Assembly (NCBI GenBank): GCA_963978905.1
Contig: OZ022257.1
Location: forward strand, 23,327,274-23,391,273
Length of the DNA: 64,000 nt
Source: Trichostrongylus colubriformis
Taxonomy: Eukaryota > Nematoda > Chromadorea > Rhabditida > Trichostrongylidae
Direction of reading: 5' to 3'
Shown: positions 12,316-23,460 of the stretch, in pieces
How the letters are laid out: each line of letters begins with the position of its first letter
Position numbering within the stretch: the first letter of the stretch is position 1
The notes under the pieces: generated by a model
The model's database searches: none
What the model was told of the DNA's origin: nothing
What the model saw: only the letters and a program-made list of their open reading frames with translations
Position numbers and translations under genes: made by a program

Positions 12316-14952
12316 TTATACGTTCCTCAAACTGATTAAAAGTACCAGAGGGGCTATATTCTTAGTTACTCTGTTATAAAAACTAGCCGCTCTATATGTG
12401 AAGCTTCGGGCCCTTACATTGGTTTTGGGAATGTTTAAAAAAATCTTCAGCTCACCGCCTCTGGTGCGAGACCGAACCATCTTATAGAAACTAAGAGAGC
12501 CAAAATCATTGATCTGGTGCAGGAGTTTATATACCATGCACACATCGAAGATTTTACGCCTTGACTCCAGCGTAGTAAGTCCCAGATACTTATTCCGAAT
12601 GACAGCCTTCGGGATTGTTAAGTGTAAAAAACTCTTACTTTGAAAAAGTATTTTCCGCGTGAAGTTATTTTGTATCTTTTCCACAGCATTAATGTCCTTT
12701 CTCCTTATGGTGTGAAACACAGTGGCACCAGATTCGACCAAAGGTCGAACATAGGTCTTGTAGGCCTTGAGCAGAATGGACTTATTCGTCGTGGACAGTG
12801 CCTTGAAAGTGTGCCCCGTACGCATGAGAGCTAAGTTGCACCGCTTTTGGACATGCATAGAGAAGTCAAGGGCATTGGTGTAGTAAAATCCAAGATCTCT
12901 TATGCGTTTGACAGGGGAAATTGCAATCCCGTCAACCACATAAGGGCAAGGAATAGCCGCTGGATCGGTAGCAATTCTCATACTCATGGTCTTGTTCGGG
13001 GGCAAAGGTAGCTGCCATCGTCTTGCCCACTCACTCAACCGAGTAATGGCCTCCTGCAGTTGTTCACTGTCGGCGGGTCCTCTAATGGCTTTGAAAACTT
13101 TAACATCATCAGCATACATCTCCGTGACAACACCTAGACCCTCAAAGAGATCAGGAATCTCAGAGGTGAAAATGTTGAAAAGAACCGGGGACAGTACTCC
13201 TCCTTGCGGTACTCCACTTATCACAGCCTTGCAACTCGAATATGATTGCCCGATACGCACCTGGAAAGTTCTCCCAGAGAGGAAGTTGGTTATCCATTTG
13301 ATGAGGACGGGATGAAAGCCGAGCATCTTCAACTTGTACAACAATTTCCTGTGGCAAACCCTGTCAAACGCTTTCGCAAAGTCAAAATAAATAACATCAC
13401 AACAGTGTCCGTTATCAATCTCCTTGAACCAGTACTCTAAGCTTTCAATCATATTTGTCTCCACAGACCGGCCAGGGATAAAACCATGTTGAGCGCGAGG
13501 AAAGATATTAGCGTCAGCGATATACTTTAGAATATGATCTTTAAGTGATTTTTCAAAAAGCCTACAAAACAGGGATGTTATGCTTACTGGTCGATAATTC
13601 GCCGGATCCGAAGAAGGTTCCTTCTTCAACACCGGAGTAACAAAGGAATGCTTCCAGCGCCCTGGAACTTCTCCAGTCATTAATGACTGATTGAACACAT
13701 ACGCCAATGGTCCACATATAACCACAGCTACCTTCTTTATGAAAGAAAGCGGAATGAGATCAGGGGTTACCGTGGAGGATTTTGGCCAGGCAATAATCTG
13801 CTCATAAATTTGATTCGCTTGAAACCACGGCAAATCATTCATAGTCAACGTCAACGACGGAGAATAATCAGGAATTGTATCATTCTCAGGCAGAAAGGCA
13901 CTCAAGAACTGCTCAGCCAACAGATTTGCTTTGTCATATGCATTGCTTACCACTAAATCACCTTTCATCAAGAAGCCCATACACTTTCTATCATGAATCT
14001 TGTTATTGAGGTATCTATAAAAATTTTCCCTATTCCCAGATTCTATAACTTTCCTTTCAATACTAAAACTAAACTTCCTTAGTCGAGCGAGAAACCTTGC
14101 AGAAAATTCGTTATATTTTGTCCAATCTCCAGTACGCCTAGCTTCTTGGTAGAGACATTCACGATGGCGGCTCATGTTCTGCAAGTACCCTGGCAGTATC
14201 ATCGACTTCAAAGAAGTGACCTGCTCCCAGGGAACATAATAGTCTATGGCTGAGTGCAATACATTTAACAACAACTCATACTTTTCATTGATGCTCTGAC
14301 AAGTTTCGAGCAAGCTGACCCAGTGTATCCTTGCGAGGTCTTTGCAAAGCTCGCCAAAATTGCAGGCGGAATATGCTCTACGAAAGAGGGGCCTAGGTGA
14401 TGATTCGTACCCGACAATGTCGAATGAAATGCTGCTGTGATCACTGTAACCGACGGGAGAAAGGATACTAAGATTACGAACTAAATTCTTATTACTGCTG
14501 AAGACTAGATCCGGAAGCTTGCTAAATCTGGTTGGCTCCTTTACATGCTGAGTTAATTTTTGGCAATGCATCAGCTCATAAAATGACGATAAGGCAGAAC
14601 GGAAAGTCTCTGGACAAGAGTCATAGTCCCAATCTGGAACGTTGAAATCCCCCACAATTATAGCATGATGCTCACATGCTACTAGATCACCAAGAACTTT
14701 AGTTAATTGCACTGTATTGGCTGCAACGCATGATGGAGCCCTATAAACAACAACGACCCGAAGACTTCCAACTTCACTGAAAACATCAGCACAAAGTATC
14801 TCATATGCATCCCGGACAGACTCCTTAAGTACGAGAGCTGTAGAAAGTCTAGAATGCACGAACAGAGCTACACCACCACCTGCTTTCCGCGATCGATCAC
14901 ATCTCAATACGACATAATCACGGCATATACTGCCAACAATAGTAGGAAGCAT
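12316..14952 (-). CDS. Non-LTR retrotransposon ORF2: endonuclease and reverse transcriptase (CR1/Jockey-like)
   Basis: An open frame of 878 codons. The N-terminal apurinic-like endonuclease domain shows GGGVALFVH, GDFN (101-104) and GYSDHSSISF. The reverse transcriptase follows, with NYRPVSITSLFCRLFEK, FDFAKAFDRV, VPQGG (581-585) and the catalytic YADD (613-616), and a C-terminal region typical of CR1-like elements (VEKIQNNFTRK). The endonuclease start is broken. The text before M1 reads TETWLKDSH in this frame, but further upstream FHCNVRSISRNS continues in another frame, about two extra T at 14970-14985. The copy is otherwise open and therefore young. ORF1 lies just upstream. Confidence 0.93.
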   Translation of the reverse strand: MLPTIVGSICRDYVVLRCDRSRKAGGGVALFVHSRLSTALVLKESVRDAYEILCADVFSEVGSLRVVVVYRAPSCVAANTVQLTKVLGDLVACEHHAIIVGDFNVPDWDYDSCPETFRSALSSFYELMHCQKLTQHVKEPTRFSKLPDLVFSSNKNLVRNLSILSPVGYSDHSSISFDIVGYESSPRPLFRRAYSACNFGELCKDLARIHWVSLLETCQSINEKYELLLNVLHSAIDYYVPWEQVTSLKSMILPGYLQNMSRHRECLYQEARRTGDWTKYNEFSARFLARLRKFSFSIERKVIESGNRENFYRYLNNKIHDRKCMGFLMKGDLVVSNAYDKANLLAEQFLSAFLPENDTIPDYSPSLTLTMNDLPWFQANQIYEQIIAWPKSSTVTPDLIPLSFIKKVAVVICGPLAYVFNQSLMTGEVPGRWKHSFVTPVLKKEPSSDPANYRPVSITSLFCRLFEKSLKDHILKYIADANIFPRAQHGFIPGRSVETNMIESLEYWFKEIDNGHCCDVIYFDFAKAFDRVCHRKLLYKLKMLGFHPVLIKWITNFLSGRTFQVRIGQSYSSCKAVISGVPQGGVLSPVLFNIFTSEIPDLFEGLGVVTEMYADDVKVFKAIRGPADSEQLQEAITRLSEWARRWQLPLPPNKTMSMRIATDPAAIPCPYVVDGIAISPVKRIRDLGFYYTNALDFSMHVQKRCNLALMRTGHTFKALSTTNKSILLKAYKTYVRPLVESGATVFHTIRRKDINAVEKIQNNFTRKILFQSKSFLHLTIPKAVIRNKYLGLTTLESRRKIFDVCMVYKLLHQINDFGSLSFYKMVRSRTRGGELKIFLNIPKTNVRARSFTYRAASFYNRVTKNIAPLVLLISLRNV

Positions 14953-15100
14953 GTGAGAATCTTTGAGCCAGGTCTCAGTAAAAGAAAGAAGTCATATCTA
15001 TTAGACAAAACAAGTTCAACGTATACCGAGTTCCTTGAGATTGATCTCACGTTACAATGGAAAAACTTAAGAGTATTCAACTTCGTCCGCAGAGGAAATC

Positions 15101-15865
15101 TCAGTTTCCCCGCTCGTTCGAATCAAGTGGAGCCTCCGCGTTACCCCTCAGTGGCCGTTGACTGCCCACTGAGGAGGAACTAGAGTCGCCCGTCTTGTTC
15201 CCTTTGTGTACCGCCCGCCTCCGCTCCCTCTCCTCCTTCGTGAGGGATTCCCTAATGAAAATCCCACGTTCAGAGAAAAAACGTAGGCGCGGGGCACGCC
15301 TGAGGAGTACGCGCTGAAACCATCTCGAGGGGAGAACAACCTTAAGTAGCCTGCTCCTCCCTTGCAACGGCTTTCCCATTCTATACACGGTGACCGGATT
15401 ACACTCCAGTCCCAAAAAATCAAGCACATTACAAACATAACCGAAATCATGTGATAGTCTTTCCCTCGGCTTAGAGGAAACAGCCCCAGGAACACCAATA
15501 AATACAACGGAACGAAGCCTCTCCACTTCATGACAAGGTAATGCACGATCATTAAAATTAACCTGATCACTACAATCAGTGTGGGTCGATAACTGACTAC
15601 AATTTGTCGGGCTCTAATTCGATCCTCTCCTACGTAAATCAATAATTTCCTTTCTCAAATCCATATTTTCAGCCCTTGTACAACTCATTTCCATCATCAT
15701 AGCGTTCAAGACCTTTTTGAACTGATCAGTGACACGCCGTGATTTTGTAATCTCCTCCACTTTCTGTTGTAGATCCTTCCAAATAGATACATCCCGACCA
15801 TTGATATCGCCGCCAACTTCAGAGAAAGACAATCCACTAGCAGAGTCCATATTGACGTTATCCAA
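15101..15865 (-). pseudogene. LINE ORF1 with one in-frame TAG (CR1-like element)
   Basis: The frame starts MDNVNMDSASG at 15865 and reads through a probable coiled-coil stretch (LQQKVEEITKSRRV ... LRKEIIDLRRR) to a single TAG at 15614-15616. It then continues in the same frame through VVFIGVPG, VYRMGKP, GRSRLLKVVLPSRWFQRV and IFIRESLTKEERERRR to a stop at 15101, about 254 codons in all. The second half has the look of the nucleic-acid-binding ORF1 proteins of nematode CR1-like elements. The lone TAG is the only break, so this is a recently disabled copy. It pairs with the RT frame downstream. Confidence 0.75.
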
Positions 15866-15900
15866 GACCAGTCAGATCACAGATCGGCAATAATGAACAG

Positions 15901-16844
15901 AATGACACGAACAAGAGCGCAAATCCGAAAAAAATACCTGCTAAGGTGGCAACAATGTCGTAAGAGAGATGTTAAGCTCAGTTGCCACTCTAAGCGACGC
16001 CTTCCGAATGAGGAAAACAGCAGACACAGCAAACAATACAGTACAGCGAAGCAAGTCTAGCGTTACCGATTTCCTAGTGACGAGTGCTTGACCACCGGGT
16101 ATGCGAACGACGATCGATCGTAATAAATTAGGGCGAAATAATAGCTAGAATAACAGCCAGCAAACAGAATTTACAGCGAACGGCGGCCGTTTCTTCACAA
16201 ACAGTAACCAGTAAATTTACTACTACTGACCAAAAAATAGGCAAGTCGACTCCAATAAAAATGCCACTGAAGAAAATCCGACAGCGAGAAGAAGAGAAAA
16301 TTCGGCCGCCGCCGCACAGCCCGAGAATCGATGGTCGAATTTAATCGTTTGATATTGCTCTCTGATCGTTTTTGATCAGCTGGAGACGGCTTTGCGATAG
16401 TAAAATTGTGAATCTGCACTTCTCACACTTTTTCTCGCCTATAACAATGAAGTCTGTTTTAGAGGTGTGCTTTTTGTAGCAGAGTACTAGTTCGTGCACT
16501 CAATACTGTAGACTTATGAAATTGTAGCGCCATTTCTGTCACTTAATTGTGTATTTTCTTTTTGAAATGCTTACTTTACTCAACTGGTGGCAGATGTTTT
16601 CCATGTACAGTGTGAGGGAGGTTTGAGTGTTTGCTTTGCAATGAGTATGCTTCAAGTATACGGGAGACTTATGAATCGAAGGATTCGTGGGCTTGTATTT
16701 GACCACATAGTATGTACTCGATGAGCTGGTCTCTACACCAGGTTCTAATGTTGTGACGCTTTGACATGGGAGATCGTTGGCAATTAGGTATGCACAAAAA
16801 GTGGGCGCTAGATACCGAAGAGACGATGGTTAAGTGGATTTCTT
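15901..16844. other. No gene recognised
   Basis: May include the LINE 5' UTR up to about 16.2 kb. Nothing else can be supported. Confidence 0.4.
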
Positions 16845-17015
16845 AAGAGTAGTATAGTACACAGAAATTATTCACAAGTGCCTTTATTGTCCCATGATAA
16901 AAAGAACAACGTGAGGCTTTCATCACAGTATTCCACATACAGTCTTGAGCGCGCCACCACCAAATAAGTAGTCATGATCGACCATCGCCTCATTGGCGAT
17001 AGTGAAATGTATGAA
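16845..17015 (+). repeat. Dispersed repeat, copy 2
   Basis: Direct-repeat partner of 7405-7575, with similar block order and many substitutions. Confidence 0.6.
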
Positions 17016-17549
17016 ACTAAGCAGTTAATTGCAATGGAGAAACGTGTCATAATTTCGATTGAACCTGACTTCTCTTCAACACCTCTAATGAGTAATTCCA
17101 CGAGCAGTCAGCCCAACAATTCGATGCAGAACTTCGTTCTCAACTGTGCGGTGAAAACGCACGTTTACGTATTGTATCCATAGTCATCCTACGCCTGTAA
17201 ATGAGAACCATGAAGGCGTTCTACTCGAAAACTCATATAAACAAGGGTTACAGGATTATAAAAGCGCTACATATTGAATGAACCTAGGTTATTCTTCGTA
17301 AGGTGATCTATTATCCCTTCTTGTCCTTCCCCCTTTCGGAAACGCGTTATTTCTGCAAAGCATCCAGGCGTGGCTTCTATGAAAAGTCTCAAAGCGGTTT
17401 ATTCACTTCGGAACGTAGATCAGCCTATAAAAATTAAGGAAGAGGAATAGGAAGAGAATCTATACGTAGTCTTGATGTGAAGGAGAGTACATCCACTTTT
17501 TCTTCTGTTTCGCGTTCCCAAGTGTTCTGAATGTGCTTTCGAAAGATGC

Positions 17550-18985
17550 GTATTTCGTAGACGTGTTGGGTTTACATTAAGTCATCTTTTCCGAGAGCAT
17601 AGTGCCTCGTCAGTAACCATTCAACGAGGACGGAATTTGGGCATGAGTTGTTTGATTACCTGAAGAAACTTCGAAGCGTTCTCAGCATTCATAGTGTTAC
17701 TGAGAAGGAAACCTGTTGAAGATATAAGGTCATCAGCCAGAGGAACTATCAACGCTTGAGACATTGCCCAATAAAGCCACTTAGATGGCAGCGGAAAGCC
17801 CTTTCTTATCATCGGCAACCATTAGCAGGCCAATTTACGTGATATTGCGTTGTGATGCTTGTCATCGACAGTAACTCATTCAGAGGATTGGGTCAGAAGC
17901 CACTTCACTTACAGTGACGTTACAATAACTAAAACCACTCTGTCTGTGATTTGCCTGAGGGTTGTTCTACGGTGACGATGCAAGTCATTCAGACGACCCG
18001 TTGGAAAGTCTTTGCCGTGTGTTGAACCGGAGGTTCATATAGTCTGATGCCGTCGTCTGAATTATTTCATACACACGTATCAACGGCAAAGTGATATCGA
18101 CATCGTCACGGAAGCCAACTTTGATCTTAGATTCTCTAATCAAGTTCAACAGATCATTTCTTGTGACGAAGAAGGGCTTTGAAGCTCCGTCACGATGTTT
18201 TTTTTCATATCATTTGTATAATGGTTGGAGGTGTGGTCTAGAAATATTGGAAACGCTAATATTAACCAGCTAAATTATGTTACTCTTCTTCATCTTCACG
18301 CAGCATCTGCAGATACTCATGTTGTTCTAGAGACAGACGTAGAAAAGCGGGGTCAAAGTTATGGCCAGCATGACCGAAGCGTCTTCAACTGACAAGCTAT
18401 CATTATGATATTCGACCTTTAATAAACAAGAACAATACGCATTATCTGGTCCTTTTTGCACCTTTGCATTCATTACGAATATGAGTATCAGTAACTATAT
18501 CAACGAAATTAATGAGCAAACAAAGACATTCCTCAAGACAGCACCGTCCCAGATTTCGTGTGACACTTCGACCTCTGATAAAATGTTGTGCACTTGTACA
18601 TGCACTCGTGCGATAACCATTGCTAAGCCATAGAAGTTTACTATAGAAGAGATGATAAAATGCCGAAAATACCTTGTGATCGTCTTCATTAAAAAAACTT
18701 TTTTGAGTTCACGCAGTGGTCATGCGGTCGTCCGCTGGCTAAGTCTTCAGCATGGTGCCCGGAAGAGTGTTCTGTGAGCGTACAATTGTTTAGAAATTTC
18801 ATAACAGTGAAGCATTTTACGGGCGTTGTAGTTGGAAGAGGTGATTCTCTCTTCAATTCATCGCACTGTTCTTCGGAATACTTGTGGGCCCTTGTCAAGT
18901 GCTTACAAAAGCTTTTTATGTGAATATGTCCCCCATGGGCGGGGCAGTAATAATTTCCATGAGCAGCCACTATAGCGCGCATTAT
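17550..18985 (-). pseudogene. MULE-like transposase remnant with an N-terminal zinc finger
   Basis: Minus strand. A C2H2-like finger, YYCPAHGGHIHIKSFCKHLT followed by RAH, is encoded near 18955-18860. Downstream, at 17818-17621, a stretch reads PLADDLISSTGFLLSNTMN, then KFLQVIKQLMPKFRPR, a stop, and MVTDEALCSRKDDLM. This resembles the domain of Mutator-like transposases around the second catalytic Asp. Other frames between are broken. The link between the two pieces is inference from order and spacing. Confidence 0.4.
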
Positions 18986-20054
18986 TACAAAAAATAGTGC
19001 TTATGTTCTCTCTTACATTAAATAGCATAATCGTTGCAATATCGACTTCTCTTGGTAACGGAGCCGAACGGCACAGATTTATCTACCGAAGCATAGGAGT
19101 GTATTATTGCACCGCATTCAAACAGTAGTTAGCACCCTTCCTCATAGAAAAATCACTACTCGTTTGGAAGAATTTTTCCCTAGAAAAACTCTCACTATTA
19201 GTCTAATACAAGACACAATAAACTCATAAACTGTAATCGCTATGCTAAATAAAGCATTGTCAGTGATCTGGATGAGCAATGAACGTTCTGAGGAAAGGCG
19301 TTAGTTGCTGTATAAATCATACTACAAGTGGCTGGTTTTGAGGATGTCAAAAGCGGTGCTATCACGTAGGCACAAACGAACTAGACGAAAAACGCAAGAA
19401 TTTATCGTGGTAATGTGGCTGTGGGAGCCCTCTCACATTCACGCTCTCGTTTGCCGCGTCTCTGTCCTCACAGCACCCTACTATAATCAATTTGTACAGT
19501 CGAGTGCTTATTATTACCTAAGTTTTGGGTGAGGAGGAACAGGACTCCTCAGCAAGGCTTAGGCCGCTATAAACTCTGCCGACATTGAGTACGCCTTGCC
19601 AAGTACATACCTCAAACGTAACATACAGGATATTACCCCTTTGTGAAGTTCACCGATTACTTGTGCTTATTTTGCAATGGACCCTGGGTCGTTTTTGGAA
19701 TCACTAACAGAAAAAGACATCGCCCACAGCCGGAGCCTCTGAGTAAGCGCGATTTCGCTCTATCGCAATACACTTGTGCTCCTAGCATCCTTCCCTCGTG
19801 AAAAGTGAAATTCGTGACATACAGGCGAACTGGAATTAACGTACTTATTCACATAATTATTTGTTTGATGGATATGCAGCAATGCATTGATCAAATGAAA
19901 GGCTCAAATACAAAAATGAAACAAACGCAACAACAATTGCCTACCAGTTTGTAGAATCACGCGAATTTTTTAAAAGTTATCTGGAAACGGTATACTTCAC
20001 TGATTTAACATAACACCGCAAAAAATTGAAACTGTTCAGAACTCTGCCATAGAA
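18986..20054. other. No gene recognised
   Basis: Short unsupported ORFs only. Confidence 0.5.
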
Positions 20055-20430
20055 AACTTTAACATGACTCAAGAACGAGAAGTGATGATTATTAACTCCT
20101 CCTTGTGCGAGATCTTACCACAGTGAAGAATTTGAAGCATTCAAAGTAGTAATATTATGACAAATTTCATATGCCATCAAAAGGTCGAACAGCTTTCTTT
20201 TATATTCTAGATGCATTTACCCAAACATCTTGTTCTGTCAAATCTGTTAGGTGTGCCAGCCAGTGTGCATGCAGCGAAGCATTAGTCTAGCGAAGTTGAT
20301 TCACTGATCGAAAAATCAAGAATTTTTGTTATAAAGAAACCGCAATCATGCACTTATGATACAATTTTGCGACCTCTATCTGCAAGACGATATGTGTACT
20401 CCCAGGATTTCTCCTAAGCACATCACTTAT
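20055..20430 (+). repeat. First copy of the RTE upstream region
   Basis: About 375 bp that matches 20757-21175 with gaps, both starting near ACATGACTCAAGAACGAGAA or its AGCATG variant and ending near AAGCACATCA. It is not followed by coding sequence here. Confidence 0.7.
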
Positions 20431-20756
20431 GAGGATCGTATCCTGGCCAGAAAAAAGCGGTATCCGAGGAAAGACTCCAATTTGCTGACTCACATGGTTA
20501 GACGCGACACATTTATTGTGTACAAGCACGACAACAGATTAAACACTTCAGATCTAAATCAATTGGGATAGATAAAAAAAGGAGTGTCCTGAGAAGGAGG
20601 GGTTGACCGGGCTGCACGTCGCCAAAAGAACAACAACGCCTTCCCTGAAAAAAAAAACTCGTTCTATATATTGGCTTTCCCGCCATCTCTCTCGAGTTCG
20701 CGCCTTAAGTTGCTTGGCGCTTGACCATTGTTCCGCCTTTGACCAACAGCCAAAGA

Positions 20757-21175
20757 AAAACTTAAGCATGACTCAAGAACGAGAAGTAATGAATAGATTG
20801 GCTGATTCCTCCTTGTGCGGGATCTTACCACAATGAAAGATTTGGAAACATCCAGAGTAGTAACACCATTACAAATTTCACATGCCATCGAAAGGTCGAC
20901 AGCTTTCTTTTACATTAAAGATGCGTCTATCCGAACAGCTTGTCTGTCAAATCTATTAGGTGAGCCAGTTAGTCTGCACGCAGCGATGCATTAGTTTGAG
21001 AGTGAGGTTGAGTTAATGATCAGTTTGAGGTTGAGAGTGAGGTTGGGTTAATTAAGGAAAAAGTCAAAAATTTTCGTCATAAAGAAATCGGTGGTCATAC
21101 ACTTCTGATGCAATTTAACGATCTCCATCTGCAGGACGATATGGATCCTGCCAGGTATTTTGCCAAAGCACATCA
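20757..21175 (+). repeat. Second copy of the RTE upstream region
   Basis: Direct repeat of 20055-20430. It leads straight into the endonuclease remnant at 21180 and is therefore likely its 5' UTR. It has gained a GAGAGTGAGGTTGRGTTAAT duplication at 20998-21052. Confidence 0.7.
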
Positions 21176-21179
21176 TACG

Positions 21180-23460
21180 TGCTTCCCCCTGGGAAGTGGA
21201 ATATTGTTAGTCTCTGCATAAAAGTTACACGAGATATCAAGGCCCTGAAAGATGACCTGATAAAACGCAAGAGCATCCGAGTCTTATGCCTCCAGGAGAC
21301 CCATTGCATAGGATATAAAGCAAGGAAAGTTCGTGATGGTTACGAATTCCTCTGAAGCGGAGGAGACACCAAATGGAACGGCGTAACCATAGCCGTAGAT
21401 GTACTAGCACAGTCTCTCGAGGACTGTGTTTCTGCAGTGAACAGGATCAACAACCGAACCATAGCTGTAAGGATAGACACGAAGAAGTGGTACTGGACTA
21501 TAATGACCGTGTACACACGACAAACTGGCTGCTCCGAAGGTAAAACACGAGTTTACCGTGTACCCCGACAAAGTCATCAGGTTCATTCAAAAGTACCATT
21601 ATCTCACCGTAGCAGGCGACTTGAACGGTCACGTCGGCAGTGACAGAAGGTCTAGAAAAAACACACGGGAGCAAGGAAATCGGGACAAAGAATACTGTGT
21701 GTGAAGGATGCTCGACCTGCATATAACCCACGACGTTGCATCCGTAACACGTGCTTCGCCAAAAGAAAACTCACAAAGTACCCCAGAGAAGCGGGGAAAG
21801 ACAAACAGAAATAGACCATCTGCTCGTAGGGAGCCGCCTTGGGCTAGGCCTCCGAGATCATCCGACGGTGCGTAAGGAATTACGGTGTTAAATTTGAGGT
21901 GGCGTTTGGAAACATCAAGCGGCGATTCTGTATCGAGGAGATTTAACCGATGGCGACATAAGAAAAAATCATACAAACGCTGGTAGAAAACGAGCAGACC
22001 AGAAAGCCCCGTCGCCTATAAAAGTTGCGAGAGATTTGCCAAGCCAACCATAGCCCAAGCCAACTACACGGAAATGGAGCCTTGTATGAGAAAGTAGACG
22101 GCAGAAAGGTGAAAATCGTCTTCAGGCTGCAAAGCCCAACATTGAGCCACCCAGGACATCAGGGTGATAGAGATCGTGACGCTGTCATTCTGTGGAAGCC
22201 GATGACGTGAAAAGGAGGTGATACGAGTACTTCAGTAAGCTTCTCAACGAGGAGTTCTCCGCAGAAAAAGCTTAAAAAAGAAGAATACGGCTGATTCCCT
22301 CATACCCTGAACGATTGAAGAGGTGCGCCTTATGCTAGGGAGAATGAGGATTGGGAAGGCGGTTGGTTCAGATGGGGTGCCTGTTGTGTGGTCAACAAAT
22401 GATAGTGATCCTATCATTCTTGAATTCATGCAAAACAAACAAGGTATATAGACCCTGGGGCAGAGGGATGTTCAGTTTATTTCCGACACCCAGTGCTTTC
22501 GGTATCCGGCTGTCCACCTGTACGACTTCAATCTACACCGTTGGTTTCCTTCTGTCTATTCACAGATAAAACAGATCGATACTTCCTGTTGTTGTGACAT
22601 CGGACAAGAACACAAAAGTCGGCAGCCGGACGGGACATTACAGTGCCGATAGATGCATGGAAGGCAATGGGAAGAAACGAGATAGAATGACTCTCTCGAT
22701 TTCTTAACACTAGCGGTCGAAAGAAGGATCCCAGATCAGTGGAGAACCAGTTCCATCGTCTCCATCTTCGAGCGAAAGGGTGTTGCAATGGAATGCTCCA
22801 GTTATGGAGTCACGCTAGCGCATACCATGAGGTTGTACGGTAGGCTGATCGATTTTAATCTGAGGAAATTCATTCCTATCCTCTAACAGCACTTCCGGCT
22901 TATGCCTGGAAGATCCACAACCGACGCCATCTTCATCCCTAGGCAAGTGATGGATAGTATCGAGAGAAGCGGCCATGCTACCTAGCATTCCTCGACCTCA
23001 GAAGCGTGCCCGAACGTCTGATCGCCCTCATAAGAGATATGTACGCTGTACGCACTCTGCACGGGTTGTCAGACGAGGTAAATGTTACGGTAAAAGTGCA
23101 TCAGGAGTGCTCTCTTCCCATTTCCCTTTCTCCTCACTCTGGGCGTGATGACAAAAAATTCTATGGGGAACCATTGTAAACCATCCCGTACGCAGATAAA
23201 TTGTTCATATCGAAAAGAAGGGGTGAACTCCAGACAAGGGTACAGAAGCGGCAGAACAGAGTGGCTCAGAATGCACTCTGACTGAACGTCAAGAAGAATA
23301 TGTTAATAGGCTTCGAAGAATGCCCTGAACCAATGAAGGACTACCATGAGAAAACAATCGAGAGGGTAGCAGACTCCCAGTATCCTGGGGGTAACCTAGT
23401 GATCGCAGTCAGGAGGACTTGACAGCGGCTGCCGCGTCGCGGTAGGAAACAAATTTGTGA
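21180..23460 (+). pseudogene. Degenerate RTE-type LINE (endonuclease and reverse transcriptase)
   Basis: Plus-strand fragments in LINE order. Endonuclease motifs are RVLCLQETHCIGYKARKVRD (about 21271-21330), TIAVRIDTKKWYWTIMTVY and VAGDLNGHVGSDRR (about 21610-21650). Reverse transcriptase pieces are IGKAVGSDGVPVVW (near 22350), SIFERKGVAMECSSYG (near 22765), and YADK in place of the catalytic YADD (about 23188-23199). Many stops and shifts. The upstream region is present twice (20.05 and 20.76 kb). Confidence 0.72.

Larger units (their letters stand above)
12131..15900 (-). mobile_element. Near full-length CR1-like LINE
   Basis: A minus-strand element of about 3.8 kb with ORF1, ORF2 and a 3' UTR (12131-12315) that ends in short repeats of ATTAAC type after ACGTAATAAAC. 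The 3' end is shared with the truncated copy at 56.9 kb. The 5' limit is uncertain; 15866-16190 may be 5' UTR. No target-site duplication could be assigned by eye. It abuts the gag end of the BEL/Pao remnant at about 12.1 kb. Confidence 0.85.
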
